Assembly (NCBI RefSeq): GCF_003967595.1
Contig: NZ_BIFW01000001.1
Location: 372,001 to 436,000 of the forward strand
Source: Companilactobacillus musae
Lineage (GTDB): Bacteria > Bacillota > Bacilli > Lactobacillales > Lactobacillaceae
Length of the DNA: 64,000 nt
Direction: 5' to 3'
The notes under the pieces were generated by a model. It was not told the origin of the DNA, made no database searches, and was given only the letters and a program-made list of their open reading frames with translations. How positions within the stretch are numbered: the first letter of the stretch is position 1; the number at the start of each line of letters is the position of its first letter. Of this stretch, positions 1 through 7,368 are shown in pieces. A program made the translations under genes and the position numbers.

Positions 1-860
1 GTTGACCAACCTTTTAGATGAAAGGCTTCTAAAACTACAAAACCCTGTTCTGCCATCTGATCGGTGATCAAAGCTTCTTTTTCATTAATAATTCCTGACA
101 AAACAACGAATCCATTTTTATTCAAATAATTGTCAATATCCGGAATAAATTGTTGGATCACGTCAGCCAACATATTGGCGACAATCACATCTACTTTACC
201 GTTAACACCATCAAGCAAAGAATTTTCAAAAACTTCAATATCCTCGCAACCAGGGTTCAATTGAATATTTTCTTTAGCTGCTCTAACTGCTTCTGGATCA
301 AGATCATATGCCTTGATATCTTTAACACCTAAAAGACGGGCTTGAATCGATAATATTCCCGAACCAGTACCAACATCATAAAGTGAATTAGCATCTCCTA
401 GAATCAATTCTAGAGCTTGCATACATGAATAGGTAGTTGGATGAGTTCCAGTCCCAAAGGATTTTCCTGGGTCCATAACAATAATATGTTCATCCTGATA
501 TTTAGGCTTGTAATCAACCCAATTAGGTACGACCGTCAAGTAACGACTGATTTTTACAGGATGATAATATTGTTTCCATTCGTTTTCCCAACTGCTATCA
601 TCCAATTCACTAATTGATACCTCAACACCAGTAATATCAAAACCATATCCTGGTAATTGTTTCAATTGAACTTTTAAATTATTTAAAAGTTCTTCATTGT
701 AATTATTTTCGTCAAAATAAGAATTAATCTTTGTTTTGACAGTTTTATCTTCATCGTCAACCATTTCCGTTCCGTTTGCACCAACGCGCATGAAAACATC
801 AGATATAATCTCAGGATCGAAATCATTTGGGATTGCGACCGTTATTTTTTTCCAAATCAT
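1..860 (-). CDS. prmA: Ribosomal protein L11 methyltransferase (3'-truncated by window edge)
   Basis: PrmA uses S-adenosylmethionine to methylate ribosomal protein L11 in the cytoplasm. The start at 860 (MIWKKITVAIP) follows a GGAGG-type site. About 286 codons are present and the last ~25-30 run off the left edge. An N-terminal substrate-binding domain is followed by the class I methyltransferase fold: the segment MDPGKSFGTGTHPTT, then the SAM motif I DVGTGSGILSI, and further on VDVIVANMLADV, which matches the NMLA motif of PrmA. The frame is open throughout. The gene just upstream on the same strand (926-1327) ends in its own terminator, so prmA is probably transcribed from its own promoter or by read-through. 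Confidence 0.93.
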   Translation of the reverse strand, partial: MIWKKITVAIPNDFDPEIISDVFMRVGANGTEMVDDEDKTVKTKINSYFDENNYNEELLNNLKVQLKQLPGYGFDITGVEVSISELDDSSWENEWKQYYHPVKISRYLTVVPNWVDYKPKYQDEHIIVMDPGKSFGTGTHPTTYSCMQALELILGDANSLYDVGTGSGILSIQARLLGVKDIKAYDLDPEAVRAAKENIQLNPGCEDIEVFENSLLDGVNGKVDVIVANMLADVIQQFIPDIDNYLNKNGFVVLSGIINEKEALITDQMAEQGFVVLEAFHLKGWS

Positions 861-903
861 TCAACGTTCCTCCATTATTAATAAGATTACTAGAAAAAGC
901 CCA

Positions 904-927
904 TAAAAAAAAGACGTTACCGTCTTT
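904..927 (-). terminator. Intrinsic terminator of the 926-1327 gene
   Basis: A 7-bp perfect stem (AAAGACG / CGTCTTT) with a 4-base loop is followed on the minus strand by an unbroken run of T at 904-911. The stem overlaps the stop codon of the upstream gene. Confidence 0.75.
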
Positions 928-1327
928 ATTTAGTGAAAAAATTAAGAGATTGAATAAATTCTTCTTGTCTAGTTCGAAGATCCGACTGTGCTCTTTCTAA
1001 TTTTAAATGATCAACTGAATTTCGCTCTAAATCCATACAACTGACCATTTCAATTAAACCAATGAAATAATTGTTAAGCTTTTCTGCAATAACACTACCT
1101 TCTAGATTGTATTTGGCTAAATATGAATTACACAATTTGATGAAGCTCTTTATATTAGATAAATAATTATCAACCCATCGAGAATAAGTTTCATATCTTA
1201 GAGCTTCCCCACGCTCAATCAACTTAATAGTTTTGAGATACTCACTAAACACTTCATTGTAAGTAACGAATCTTTCTAATAAGACGTTAGTTTCTAAAAT
1301 ACGATATTTATTTGGCATTGCTGTCAT
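926..1327 (-). CDS. Conserved hypothetical cytosolic protein (133 aa)
   Basis: I do not recognise this protein. It begins MTAMPNKYRILETN; the ATG at 1327 is chosen because GAGGTGG lies 6 bases upstream, whereas the GTG five codons earlier would overlap that site. The product is predicted to be mostly alpha-helical, with no membrane segment, no signal peptide and few prolines; the C-terminal third (LKLERAQSDLRTRQEEF) looks like a charged amphipathic helix. It precedes prmA on the same strand but ends at its own terminator. Role unknown. Confidence 0.75.
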   Translation of the reverse strand: MTAMPNKYRILETNVLLERFVTYNEVFSEYLKTIKLIERGEALRYETYSRWVDNYLSNIKSFIKLCNSYLAKYNLEGSVIAEKLNNYFIGLIEMVSCMDLERNSVDHLKLERAQSDLRTRQEEFIQSLNFFTK

Positions 1328-1470
1328 AACAATCCACCTCACTTCTTTTTTTAAACTATATCATATGAATTTAATTATGCAAAGCATTATTTTAAACTTA
1401 TGAAGACATAAAATAAAAATTATATTAGTTTGGTTAAGGAATATTCCCGTCCTCCACAACAAAGAAAATT

Positions 1471-1560
1471 GGGCTGGAACATAGTGGGCACGAATTGTTT
1501 CAAATCTTGGCCTTTTTCTAAGCGACTTCGTCACTAAGAAAAATTTCACTAAAAAAGCAC
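1471..1560 (+). repeat. Hairpin repeat element, copy A
   Basis: This copy begins GGGCTGGAACATAGTGGG and contains an imperfect hairpin at about 1517-1545, with TTTTCT pairing to AGAAAA and GAC to GTC around a TTC loop, followed by AATTTCAC. The same order of blocks (CTGGAAC, GTGG, TTCTAAGC, ACTAAGAA, AATTTCAC) recurs on the other strand at 1719-1843. No supported coding frame crosses it. It lies in the 560-base gap between the genes ending at 1327 and 1889. I infer a dispersed non-coding repeat or structured RNA. Confidence 0.5.
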
Positions 1561-1718
1561 CTACTAAGTTTCATACAGTCATTCTTAGTGACTACATACT
1601 TAATAGATGCATAATCTTTAGAGATATTCAAAATATTTAGTAATAAACCGATAAGTTTCCAATACTGCAATCTTAGTTAACAGTGATAGAAACAAATCAC
1701 TAGTCGGGAGCAAAATTT

Positions 1719-1843
1719 CTGTGGACCCTCAGTGGTGAAATTATTCTTAGTTTGCATAGCGAGCTTAGAATAAGACCCATCTTGGAGACGATGCGAACTT
1801 CATTGGCTTCAAGTTTTGTCCACCACGTTCCAGTGGTCCACAG
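1719..1843 (-). repeat. Hairpin repeat element, copy B (inverted relative to copy A)
   Basis: The ends pair perfectly over 9 bp (CTGTGGACC 1719-1727 with GGTCCACAG 1835-1843). A second stem is GTGGTG 1732-1737 with CACCAC 1821-1826. Inside are an arm TTATTCT/AGAATAA (1741-1747 with 1767-1773) and a weaker arm at 1795-1816, giving a three-way-junction shape. Read on the minus strand it shares block order with copy A. It could be an RNA gene (6S-like RNAs are long hairpins too), but nothing here decides that. Confidence 0.5.
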
Positions 1844-1888
1844 ATGTTTTGCGGACGACGATATCCTTAGTTGTATTAGTTAATATAA

Positions 1889-2059
1889 CTACTTCTTCTC
1901 AGTTTTGTTTTTATCAGCTACCTTTTTCCGTAAGGATTCATTATCCTTAAATAATTTTTGAGCCTCAGATAATTTTTTAGGACTATTCTTAATTTCTTGA
2001 GAAATTTTACTAAAATCATTCTTGGCAGGATCTTCTTGATGTTTCTTGAACAAACTCAT
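1889..2059 (-). CDS. Small highly charged protein (56 aa)
   Basis: The short frame starts at the ATG ending at 2059 (MSLFKKHQEDPAKND) and ends NKTEKK. It is preceded by a strong AAGGAG eight bases upstream of the start. The product is very rich in lysine, glutamate and serine, has no hydrophobic segment and is probably a soluble helical protein. No family recognised. The strong ribosome site and unbroken frame support it as real despite its length. Confidence 0.72.
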   Translation of the reverse strand: MSLFKKHQEDPAKNDFSKISQEIKNSPKKLSEAQKLFKDNESLRKKVADKNKTEKK

Positions 2060-2234
2060 ACTAATCGCTCCTTATCCTGTTGTAACGCTCATTATTATAT
2101 AACAGTCACAATATAATAGACCTTAAAAATTAAAAATAATTTGCTAACCAACAACATCTCTTTGCTTTCAAAAATTAATAGCTTTGTTATTATATACTAA
2201 GTAAGCTTTAAGTTTTAGGGATTGGTGACAAAAA

Positions 2235-2741
2235 ATGAGTAAAAAAAAGAAAATTCAAAAGACATTAGTCGAAAAAATATTAGATAAAGAAAAAGTTGAA
2301 TATGTTCCCATGACTTTCGAGACTGAATCCGATGGTGACACGCAGGAACTAGTAACCGATAAGTCCACTCGTGACGGCTACAAGATTTATAAGACCCTAG
2401 TCCTCACTGGTAACAAAACTGGTCCATTGGTCGGTATGCTACCACTAGACAAGCATCTTAGTTACAAAATGCTTGCTAAGCTTTCAGGTAACAAAAAAGT
2501 CGGTATGGTCCCACTTAAGGACCTAATCAAAACCAGTGGATTTGAACACGGCGCTAACAGTCCTGTTGGTATCCACTCACTACATAATTATCCTATTTAT
2601 TTTGACAATGAGGCTGAAAGATCTGAAAAGATCATCGTTTCAGCTGGCAAAGTTGGTCAGTCAATCTTGATTGAACCACATGCTTTGGCCAAAGCAGTTA
2701 ATGCAAAATTTGGTGGTTTTGCTGTAGATAATCCTGAATAA
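2235..2741 (+). CDS. ybaK: Cys-tRNA(Pro)/Cys-tRNA(Cys) deacylase, YbaK/EbsC family
   Basis: YbaK-type proteins hydrolyse mischarged Cys-tRNA(Pro), acting in trans with prolyl-tRNA synthetase in the cytoplasm. The 168-aa length fits the family. Visible family features are the YKTLVLTGNKTGPLVGMLP segment, KMLAKLSGNKKVGMVP, the turn NSPVGIHS and the C-terminal KIIVSAGKVGQSILIEP. A related single-domain deacylase of the PrdX type is present only as a broken copy at 37174-37498, so this is the only intact free-standing tRNA-editing protein in the window. Confidence 0.88.
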   Translation: MSKKKKIQKTLVEKILDKEKVEYVPMTFETESDGDTQELVTDKSTRDGYKIYKTLVLTGNKTGPLVGMLPLDKHLSYKMLAKLSGNKKVGMVPLKDLIKTSGFEHGANSPVGIHSLHNYPIYFDNEAERSEKIIVSAGKVGQSILIEPHALAKAVNAKFGGFAVDNPE

Positions 2742-2794
2742 GGACAATAAAAAAGTCCTGATGCCTAAGCACCAAGACTAATTAAAATTTTATT

Positions 2795-2929
2795 TTACGC
2801 AGCTTTGTTATTCTTTAAGTTGTCGATAGCTTTTTCAATGGTTGTACCGTTACCAAAGTGATTGCTATCATTAACATCAACTGCTGTGAATAATTGATCT
2901 TTAAGATCTAAAAGAATTCTATATTTCAT
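2795..2929 (-). CDS. Small hypothetical protein (44 aa)
   Basis: The frame extends further upstream, but the start is placed at the ATG at 2929 (MKYRILLDLKDQ) because AAAGGAGG lies ten bases upstream and the promoter at 2985-3013 would start transcription near 2978. The product has an alternating hydrophobic N-terminal part (RILLDLKDQLFTAVDV), suggesting a small beta-hairpin, and ends IEKAIDNLKNNKAA. No family recognised, no membrane segment. Confidence 0.7.
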   Translation of the reverse strand: MKYRILLDLKDQLFTAVDVNDSNHFGNGTTIEKAIDNLKNNKAA

Positions 2930-2984
2930 ATTATTCACGCCTCCTTTATTGTTCCGTATCTCTAAGAGGTAGCGACTAATTGTC

Positions 2985-3013
2985 ATATTAACAACTTGGC
3001 AAAATAAAGTCAA
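2985..3013 (-). promoter_or_regulatory. Sigma-A-type promoter for the 44-aa gene
   Basis: On the minus strand TTGACT (3008-3013) is separated by 17 bases from TAATAT (2985-2990). The predicted transcript start is about 50 bases before the ATG at 2929. Confidence 0.65.
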
Positions 3014-3029
3014 TCAATAAGCCTTTTCC

Positions 3030-3057
3030 TTGACTTTACAACGATTATGAATAAAAT
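3030..3057 (+). promoter_or_regulatory. Sigma-A-type promoter for the 59-aa membrane protein gene
   Basis: TTGACT (3030-3035) and TAAAAT (3052-3057) are separated by 16 bases. Transcription would start near 3064, just before the AAAGGAG ribosome site at 3074-3080. Confidence 0.6.
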
Positions 3058-3086
3058 TTAAGACACAAATATAAAAGGAGAATTAA

Positions 3087-3266
3087 ATGAATAACATTTG
3101 GAAATACGTTTTGGGCTTCTTTATTGCCCTCTTATTATTCTCAATCTTCATTCACATAATACTTCCATTAGCTGTAATTCTCGCAATTGTCGGCGGAATC
3201 TATTATTTGTATCGAAGACATCAAAATAACAAATATACTCCTGAGGGACGTAAAAAAGTAAATTAA
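3087..3266 (+). CDS. Small membrane protein (59 aa)
   Basis: The frame starts MNNIWKYVLGFFIALL after AAAGGAG seven bases upstream and ends GRKKVN. A long hydrophobic stretch from about residue 8 to 42 could form one long or two short membrane helices, followed by a basic tail (YRRHQNN, GRKKVN) expected to be cytoplasmic. A promoter and a strong terminator flank it, so it is a single-gene unit. Function unknown. Confidence 0.75.
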   Translation: MNNIWKYVLGFFIALLLFSIFIHIILPLAVILAIVGGIYYLYRRHQNNKYTPEGRKKVN

Positions 3267-3275
3267 ATAAACAAA

Positions 3276-3317
3276 CGGGGAATTCTGACTTAAACAGTCA
3301 GTGTTCCCCGCTTTTTA
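3276..3317. terminator. Bidirectional terminator between two convergent small genes
   Basis: CGGGGAA (3276-3282) pairs with TTCCCCG (3304-3310), with an inner CTGAC/GTCAG stem, followed by CTTTTTATTT on the plus strand. The stop codon of the minus-strand gene at 3315 lies inside the T-run. Confidence 0.85.
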
Positions 3318-3488
3318 TTTACTTGGTTTATCAATATCAGCAGTTGCAGAAATCAGTAACAACACTGCCCCAGCAATACCTGCAGAAATTAAGTTACCGT
3401 TGCTGAACCATTTAAAAATAAATCCTAAAACAGCAACTACTAACAATAAAACTCCCAACCAACGATCGATCTTCATTAATAAATTCAT
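3315..3488 (-). CDS. Small membrane protein (57 aa)
   Basis: The start is placed at the ATG at 3488 (MNLLMKIDRWLG), nine bases after AAAGG; a further upstream ATG has no site. Two hydrophobic helices are visible: residues ~11-25 (LGVLLLVVAVLGFIF) and ~30-48 (LISAGIAGAVLLLIS), with a charged end DIDKPSK. It converges on the plus-strand 59-aa membrane protein and shares its terminator. No named family recognised. Confidence 0.7.
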   Translation of the reverse strand: MNLLMKIDRWLGVLLLVVAVLGFIFKWFSNGNLISAGIAGAVLLLISATADIDKPSK

Positions 3489-3588
3489 TTCAAACAACCT
3501 TTCATTACTCATTTACCCTAAAAAATACTAAAATGTAATATGAAACATTTAGTATGAACATTATACATTATCTTGGAGGGGTAAAAAA

Positions 3589-4812
3589 ATGGACAAAGCA
3601 CAAAGACTTAGTGTTTTAGACGATTTAATCAAACTGGAAACTGTCAATGGTGATGAAGAAAAAGTTGCCAACTATTTAAAAGAACTTTTTGAAAAAAATG
3701 GTATCGAAACTGAATTAAACAAATATGATGAAAATAGATACAATCTTATCGCCACTATCAAAAAAGGTGACGGACCTATCTTGGGTTTCACTGGACATGA
3801 AGATGTCGTAGCTACAGTCGACGACGAAGCATGGAACTATGGTCCCTTCAATCCGAAACATATCGATGGCAAGATCTTTGGTCGTGGTTCATCTGATATG
3901 AAAGGTGGACTAGCTGCTTTAGCTATCTCCTTGATTGAATTAAACGAAGACCCTGATTTCAAAGGAAATATCAAATTTATCGCCACTGTCGGTGAAGAAG
4001 TTGGTGAAATCGGAGCTGAAAAACTTTCTAAAGAAGGATACGCTGACGATTTAAATGCCTTAATTGTTGGTGAACCAAGTAATTCATCATCACGTCTAGT
4101 TATGGAAAAATTAATTGACAGTGGTTTGATCGAAACAAATGGCGCCAAGCCAGAAACACGTATCGCAGCCTTTTGTGCTCACAAGGGTTCAGTTACATAC
4201 AAAGTAGTTTCTCATGGACGTGCCGCTCACAGCTCCATGCCTGAAGTAGGTATCAATGCTTTGGATAACTTAATTACTTACTATAATAAGCAAAATGAAT
4301 ATTTCTCTGAGCTAATTAAAACTGAAGATGATGTACTCGGAACAACAAAACCATCAGTTACCGTTTTGAACAGTGGTAAACAAGAGAACACTATTCCTGA
4401 CTATGCTGAAATGACTGTTAAAATTAGAACCATCCCTGAATATAGCAACGATAAAATCATTGCTGACTTAGAAGAAATGATCGACAAGTTAAATCAAGCC
4501 GATCCAAGAATGAAATTAGAGTTTAAACTTTTGAGTAGCAACTGGCCTGTCAAAACTGACATCAACTCTGACTTTATGAAATTAGTTCGTGCCAGTTATA
4601 AAGATGTACTTGGTGTTAACATCTTAACCGTTGGTGCTCCTGGTGGTACTGACGCTTCTAAATTTGTTCAAGCTAACCCAGACCTTGACGTAGTTGTTGC
4701 CGGTCCTGGTAATGAATCTGCTCATCAAGTTAATGAGTTTATTTTTGAAGATGATTACTTACAATATATTAGTATTTATAAGACTATGGCTCGTAAGTAT
4801 TTTGAAAAATAA
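3589..4812 (+). CDS. M20-family metallohydrolase (ArgE/DapE-type deacylase or dipeptidase)
   Basis: This 407-aa protein is a two-zinc amidohydrolase acting on acylated amino acids or small peptides in the cytoplasm. The zinc and catalytic motifs are present: GHEDVV near residue 67, GRGSSDMKGGLAA near 103, the catalytic pair GEEVGEIGAEKL near 141 and GEPSNSSS near 165. The dimerisation-domain motif HGRAAHSSMPEVGINAL follows near 212. A strong GGAGGGG precedes the ATG. It could be a succinyl-diaminopimelate desuccinylase, an acetylornithine deacetylase or a broader peptidase; sequence alone does not separate these, and no biosynthetic neighbours help. Confidence 0.88.
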   Translation: MDKAQRLSVLDDLIKLETVNGDEEKVANYLKELFEKNGIETELNKYDENRYNLIATIKKGDGPILGFTGHEDVVATVDDEAWNYGPFNPKHIDGKIFGRGSSDMKGGLAALAISLIELNEDPDFKGNIKFIATVGEEVGEIGAEKLSKEGYADDLNALIVGEPSNSSSRLVMEKLIDSGLIETNGAKPETRIAAFCAHKGSVTYKVVSHGRAAHSSMPEVGINALDNLITYYNKQNEYFSELIKTEDDVLGTTKPSVTVLNSGKQENTIPDYAEMTVKIRTIPEYSNDKIIADLEEMIDKLNQADPRMKLEFKLLSSNWPVKTDINSDFMKLVRASYKDVLGVNILTVGAPGGTDASKFVQANPDLDVVVAGPGNESAHQVNEFIFEDDYLQYISIYKTMARKYFEK

Positions 4813-4875
4813 GTAAAAATTTATAAAAATAAATATTTTTTAGAGATACTTTGATTTAAAAGTACTTTATACTCC

Positions 4876-4918
4876 AAAAAAACTACTAACTTCACTTTAG
4901 AAGACTAGTAGTTTTTTT
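4876..4918 (+). terminator. Intrinsic terminator of the M20 gene
   Basis: AAACTACTA (4880-4888) pairs perfectly with TAGTAGTTT (4906-4914), followed by T7. The hairpin and flanks are repeated in similar form at 8732-8792. Confidence 0.85.
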
Positions 4919-5129
4919 GCTATTTAAAGTAATTATCCTTTATTTTAGTGCTATTCATTAATGTTACTATTTCGTATCAGAATTTATCATATACATAGCA
5001 ATGCAGATCTCGGCTTCTAAACGATGTTTCGTAATATGAAAAAACTACATTTTATTATCAAACTTCAACAGTCTCAATTATTTGACTTGGTTGTTAGGTC
5101 CCATGTTACTTTATTTTAAATAAAATCAT
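4919..5129. other. Intergenic stretch, nothing supported
   Basis: About 210 bases between the terminator and the DUF4260 ribosome site. I see no coding frame with a ribosome site, no strong palindrome and no clear promoter pair; it presumably holds the promoter of the next gene. Confidence 0.4.
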
Positions 5130-5143
5130 AGGAGATGTTCTTG

Positions 5144-5464
5144 ATGACAAAAATTTATCGTTACGAATATGCTTCATTGTCCATTGTTTTGTTAATCATT
5201 TATAGCCATATGGGAAATTGGGAGTTGATACCAATTCTATATTTAATCCCTGATATTACCGCATTGGGATTTTTCATTTCTACCAAAACTGGTGAGAAAG
5301 CTTATAACTTATCTCATACATTACTCTTACCAATTATCCTGCTATCGGTAAACTTAATAACTAAATCAAACAACTTATTTACTAGTATCATGATTATTTG
5401 GTTACTCCATATTTCAATAGATCGAACTCTTGGCTGGAATTTATTTCCAAGAAAATCAATGTAG
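5144..5464 (+). CDS. DUF4260-like membrane protein (106 aa)
   Basis: A small integral membrane protein with about four hydrophobic segments. The motif DRTLGWNLF near the C-terminus resembles the DRxLGxGLK signature of the DUF4260 family. The start is placed at the ATG at 5144 (MTKIYRYEY) because AGGAGA sits at the preceding ATG, which therefore cannot be the start. Function of the family is unknown. It converges on the DUF915 gene with only 39 bases between stops and no clear hairpin there. Confidence 0.65.
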   Translation: MTKIYRYEYASLSIVLLIIYSHMGNWELIPILYLIPDITALGFFISTKTGEKAYNLSHTLLLPIILLSVNLITKSNNLFTSIMIIWLLHISIDRTLGWNLFPRKSM

Positions 5465-5503
5465 TTTAGAATATCCCAGTAGCATAAATTTATCATCCGA
5501 CTT

Positions 5504-6325
5504 TCAACTAATAAAAGGTTTTTTGGTTTCAGCCAAATTATTAAATAAATAGTTAGAGACAATCCCAATAACTTGTCTATTTTCCGGCAAATCTGAATGG
5601 CTAGTATTTTCTCCAGTTAGAGTAATCTCAGTAAAATATCTAACCTGAGATTGATAAATATATTTTCCACTATAAACAGAATCTACTTTGACTAGACCAT
5701 CGGTCGAATAGTTTTTAGCACCAGCAATTGAATAAATCGTAGTATTATAAGGAATCTTATTGCGATTGTGAACTAGTTCGTTCAACATCTTTGATCCCTG
5801 CAAATTATAAGGTGTCGCAATAGTCATCAAACAATCGAGATGCATTTTTGAAATGTTAATATACTTTTCAATTGCTAATGCCCAAATTAGACCACCATTC
5901 GAATGTCCAAGAGCCCTAAAATTTGTAAAGCCATACTTAGTTTGTAAACTTTGCATAACTTTACCAAGCAACTTAGCCTGTTGATTGATGTTCCGATATC
6001 CATCGCGATTATTTTGAAAGGACACTACTACGATAGGTTGATTATCTATACTTAAGATTCCACCATGAAATTTCATTTTACCGTTTTCGTCCACTTTGAC
6101 TTTTAAAACACTGTGTTTAAAATGATTCTTTTCTCTAGGTAGATTGGAAATTAAATAATCAAAACGATTTTCTCCCGCTGATGAACCAGGAACCATGACA
6201 ATTGGCGACATATAATTTGCGTTGAATATTTGCATTGCCCCGACTGATGACTGTTCTACAAAGCCACTAGTTAATAGAATTAAAAAAAGAATATAAATTA
6301 TCCATTTCATATTTCTCTTAAGCAT
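5504..6325 (-). CDS. Secreted/anchored alpha/beta hydrolase, DUF915 family
   Basis: A 273-aa serine hydrolase fold of the kind common in lactobacilli, function unproven. An N-terminal hydrophobic helix (residues ~7-20) acts as signal or anchor, so the enzyme is extracytoplasmic. The nucleophile elbow is GHSNGG with Ser142. Likely partners are Asp209 in STDGLVKVDS and His243 in TSHSDLPENR, completing a catalytic triad. GAGG nine bases upstream supports the start at 6325. It is a single-gene unit; the strong terminator at 6511-6562 isolates it from the TetR gene upstream. Confidence 0.85.
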   Translation of the reverse strand: MLKRNMKWIIYILFLILLTSGFVEQSSVGAMQIFNANYMSPIVMVPGSSAGENRFDYLISNLPREKNHFKHSVLKVKVDENGKMKFHGGILSIDNQPIVVVSFQNNRDGYRNINQQAKLLGKVMQSLQTKYGFTNFRALGHSNGGLIWALAIEKYINISKMHLDCLMTIATPYNLQGSKMLNELVHNRNKIPYNTTIYSIAGAKNYSTDGLVKVDSVYSGKYIYQSQVRYFTEITLTGENTSHSDLPENRQVIGIVSNYLFNNLAETKKPFIS

Positions 6326-6510
6326 CGTTAATTACCTCAACTTTGATAAATAATATTGAAAGATAACTTTTTCTTATTTCAGTACAGATGATAAAACCTA
6401 GAGATTAATTCAACAATAATCAAAGATAAACACCTTGTTGATTAAATAATTTTTTAAAACGCTTATTAATCAGTTATTTATAGACAATTTCATGAATTAA
6501 AACTGTTCAT

Positions 6511-6562
6511 TTATAAAAAATAAGGCTAGACAAATTCGTTATAAATTTGTCTAGCCTTATTT
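6511..6562 (-). terminator. Very strong intrinsic terminator of the TetR-family gene
   Basis: A perfect 19-bp stem (6518-6536 with 6544-6562) around a 7-base loop, followed on the minus strand by TTATTTTTTATAA. It overlaps the stop codon of the regulator gene. Confidence 0.9.
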
Positions 6563-7126
6563 GCATCGATTGGAAAGTTGTTCGGGGTTCAACGTTCTCG
6601 TATAGATAAAAATATCGTAAATTTTCTGAGGTTTTAATACAGGAGTACCCTCAAGCCAATAGATCAAAAAGTCCAGTATTCCCTGTGACAGTAGTTCATT
6701 AGCATAATTTTTTGGCAATTTATCATCGTTTTCTGTGGCATTAGATGCAATAGATAGCACTAAACTTTTAATATCCTTAACAAATTTGGAATCATAATCC
6801 TTCAACAATAATATAGATAATTCTTTTTGACGATAGAGATATTTGAATAACTGCAAAAAAGCATTATTCTTATTCAATGATTTATATAAATCTGGTTTCT
6901 TATAATTTGAAAATATATTCTGAATATCCAAAATTATTTCTTTTTCATATTGAGATTTCAAATCATATTTATCCAAATAGTGAATATAAAAGGTTCCACG
7001 ATTAATTTTTGCCTCTTTGATCAAAGCGCTGATCGTTAATTTATCAAATCCTTCAGCACTAACAATTTTGATAAAAGCCCGTTGAATTTTCATTTCCGTT
7101 TTTAATCTTTTTTCATTTGACTCCAT
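6557..7126 (-). CDS. TetR/AcrR-family transcriptional regulator
   Basis: A 189-aa one-component repressor. The N-terminal helix-turn-helix spans about residues 10-56, with the typical GFDKLTISALIKEAKINRGTFY core and the YIHYLDKYDL continuation. The C-terminal ligand domain is divergent. It is transcribed divergently from the YhgE/Pip-type gene at 7369, the arrangement known for yhgD-yhgE pairs, and an inverted repeat lies between them, so it probably represses that gene and perhaps itself. Confidence 0.88.
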   Translation of the reverse strand: MESNEKRLKTEMKIQRAFIKIVSAEGFDKLTISALIKEAKINRGTFYIHYLDKYDLKSQYEKEIILDIQNIFSNYKKPDLYKSLNKNNAFLQLFKYLYRQKELSILLLKDYDSKFVKDIKSLVLSIASNATENDDKLPKNYANELLSQGILDFLIYWLEGTPVLKPQKIYDIFIYTRTLNPEQLSNRCK

Positions 7127-7154
7127 CAGAAAACACCCCTTAAATGAACTGACT

Positions 7155-7206
7155 GTTTATTTAAGGTTGATAATAATCCAAAATAATTTAAATTCAATAA
7201 ATAAAC
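7155..7206. promoter_or_regulatory. Inverted repeat, likely TetR operator
   Basis: GTTTATTTA (7155-7163) and TAAATAAAC (7198-7206) are perfect complements, with imperfect extension outward (TGAC...TTCA). The arms lie in the divergent region just upstream of the regulator gene. Assignment as its operator is inference. Confidence 0.45.
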
Positions 7207-7368
7207 ACTTCACGTATTTTTGTTACCGATATAACACAAGCATATTTGAATTTATTTGAAAATACAGTCATATCTACTCAACACTTTATCTATTTTTGCA
7301 TATTGTTCCTTCAATATTAAAAATCTATTATGCGGTTGTATAAAAAATTATTGAAGGAGATTTCAATC

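Noticed and set aside
1361-1549. Minus-strand open frame of about 60 codons overlapping the hairpin repeat
   Set aside because: No ribosome site, composition unlike protein, and it runs across the repeat element's hairpin.
1719-1843. 6S RNA gene as the identity of the branched hairpin
   Set aside because: Size and a long closing stem would fit, but I see no typical single central bubble, and a related copy lies 250 bases away, which favours a repeat family.
3787-3806. GHEDVV in place of the more common GHMDVV in the M20 peptidase
   Set aside because: The middle position of H-x-D varies in the family; the metal-binding His and Asp are both present, so this is not a defect.
3841-4148. Minus-strand open frame of about 100 codons inside the M20 peptidase gene
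   Set aside because: It is antisense to a well-conserved gene with all family motifs, has no ribosome site and no recognisable motif.
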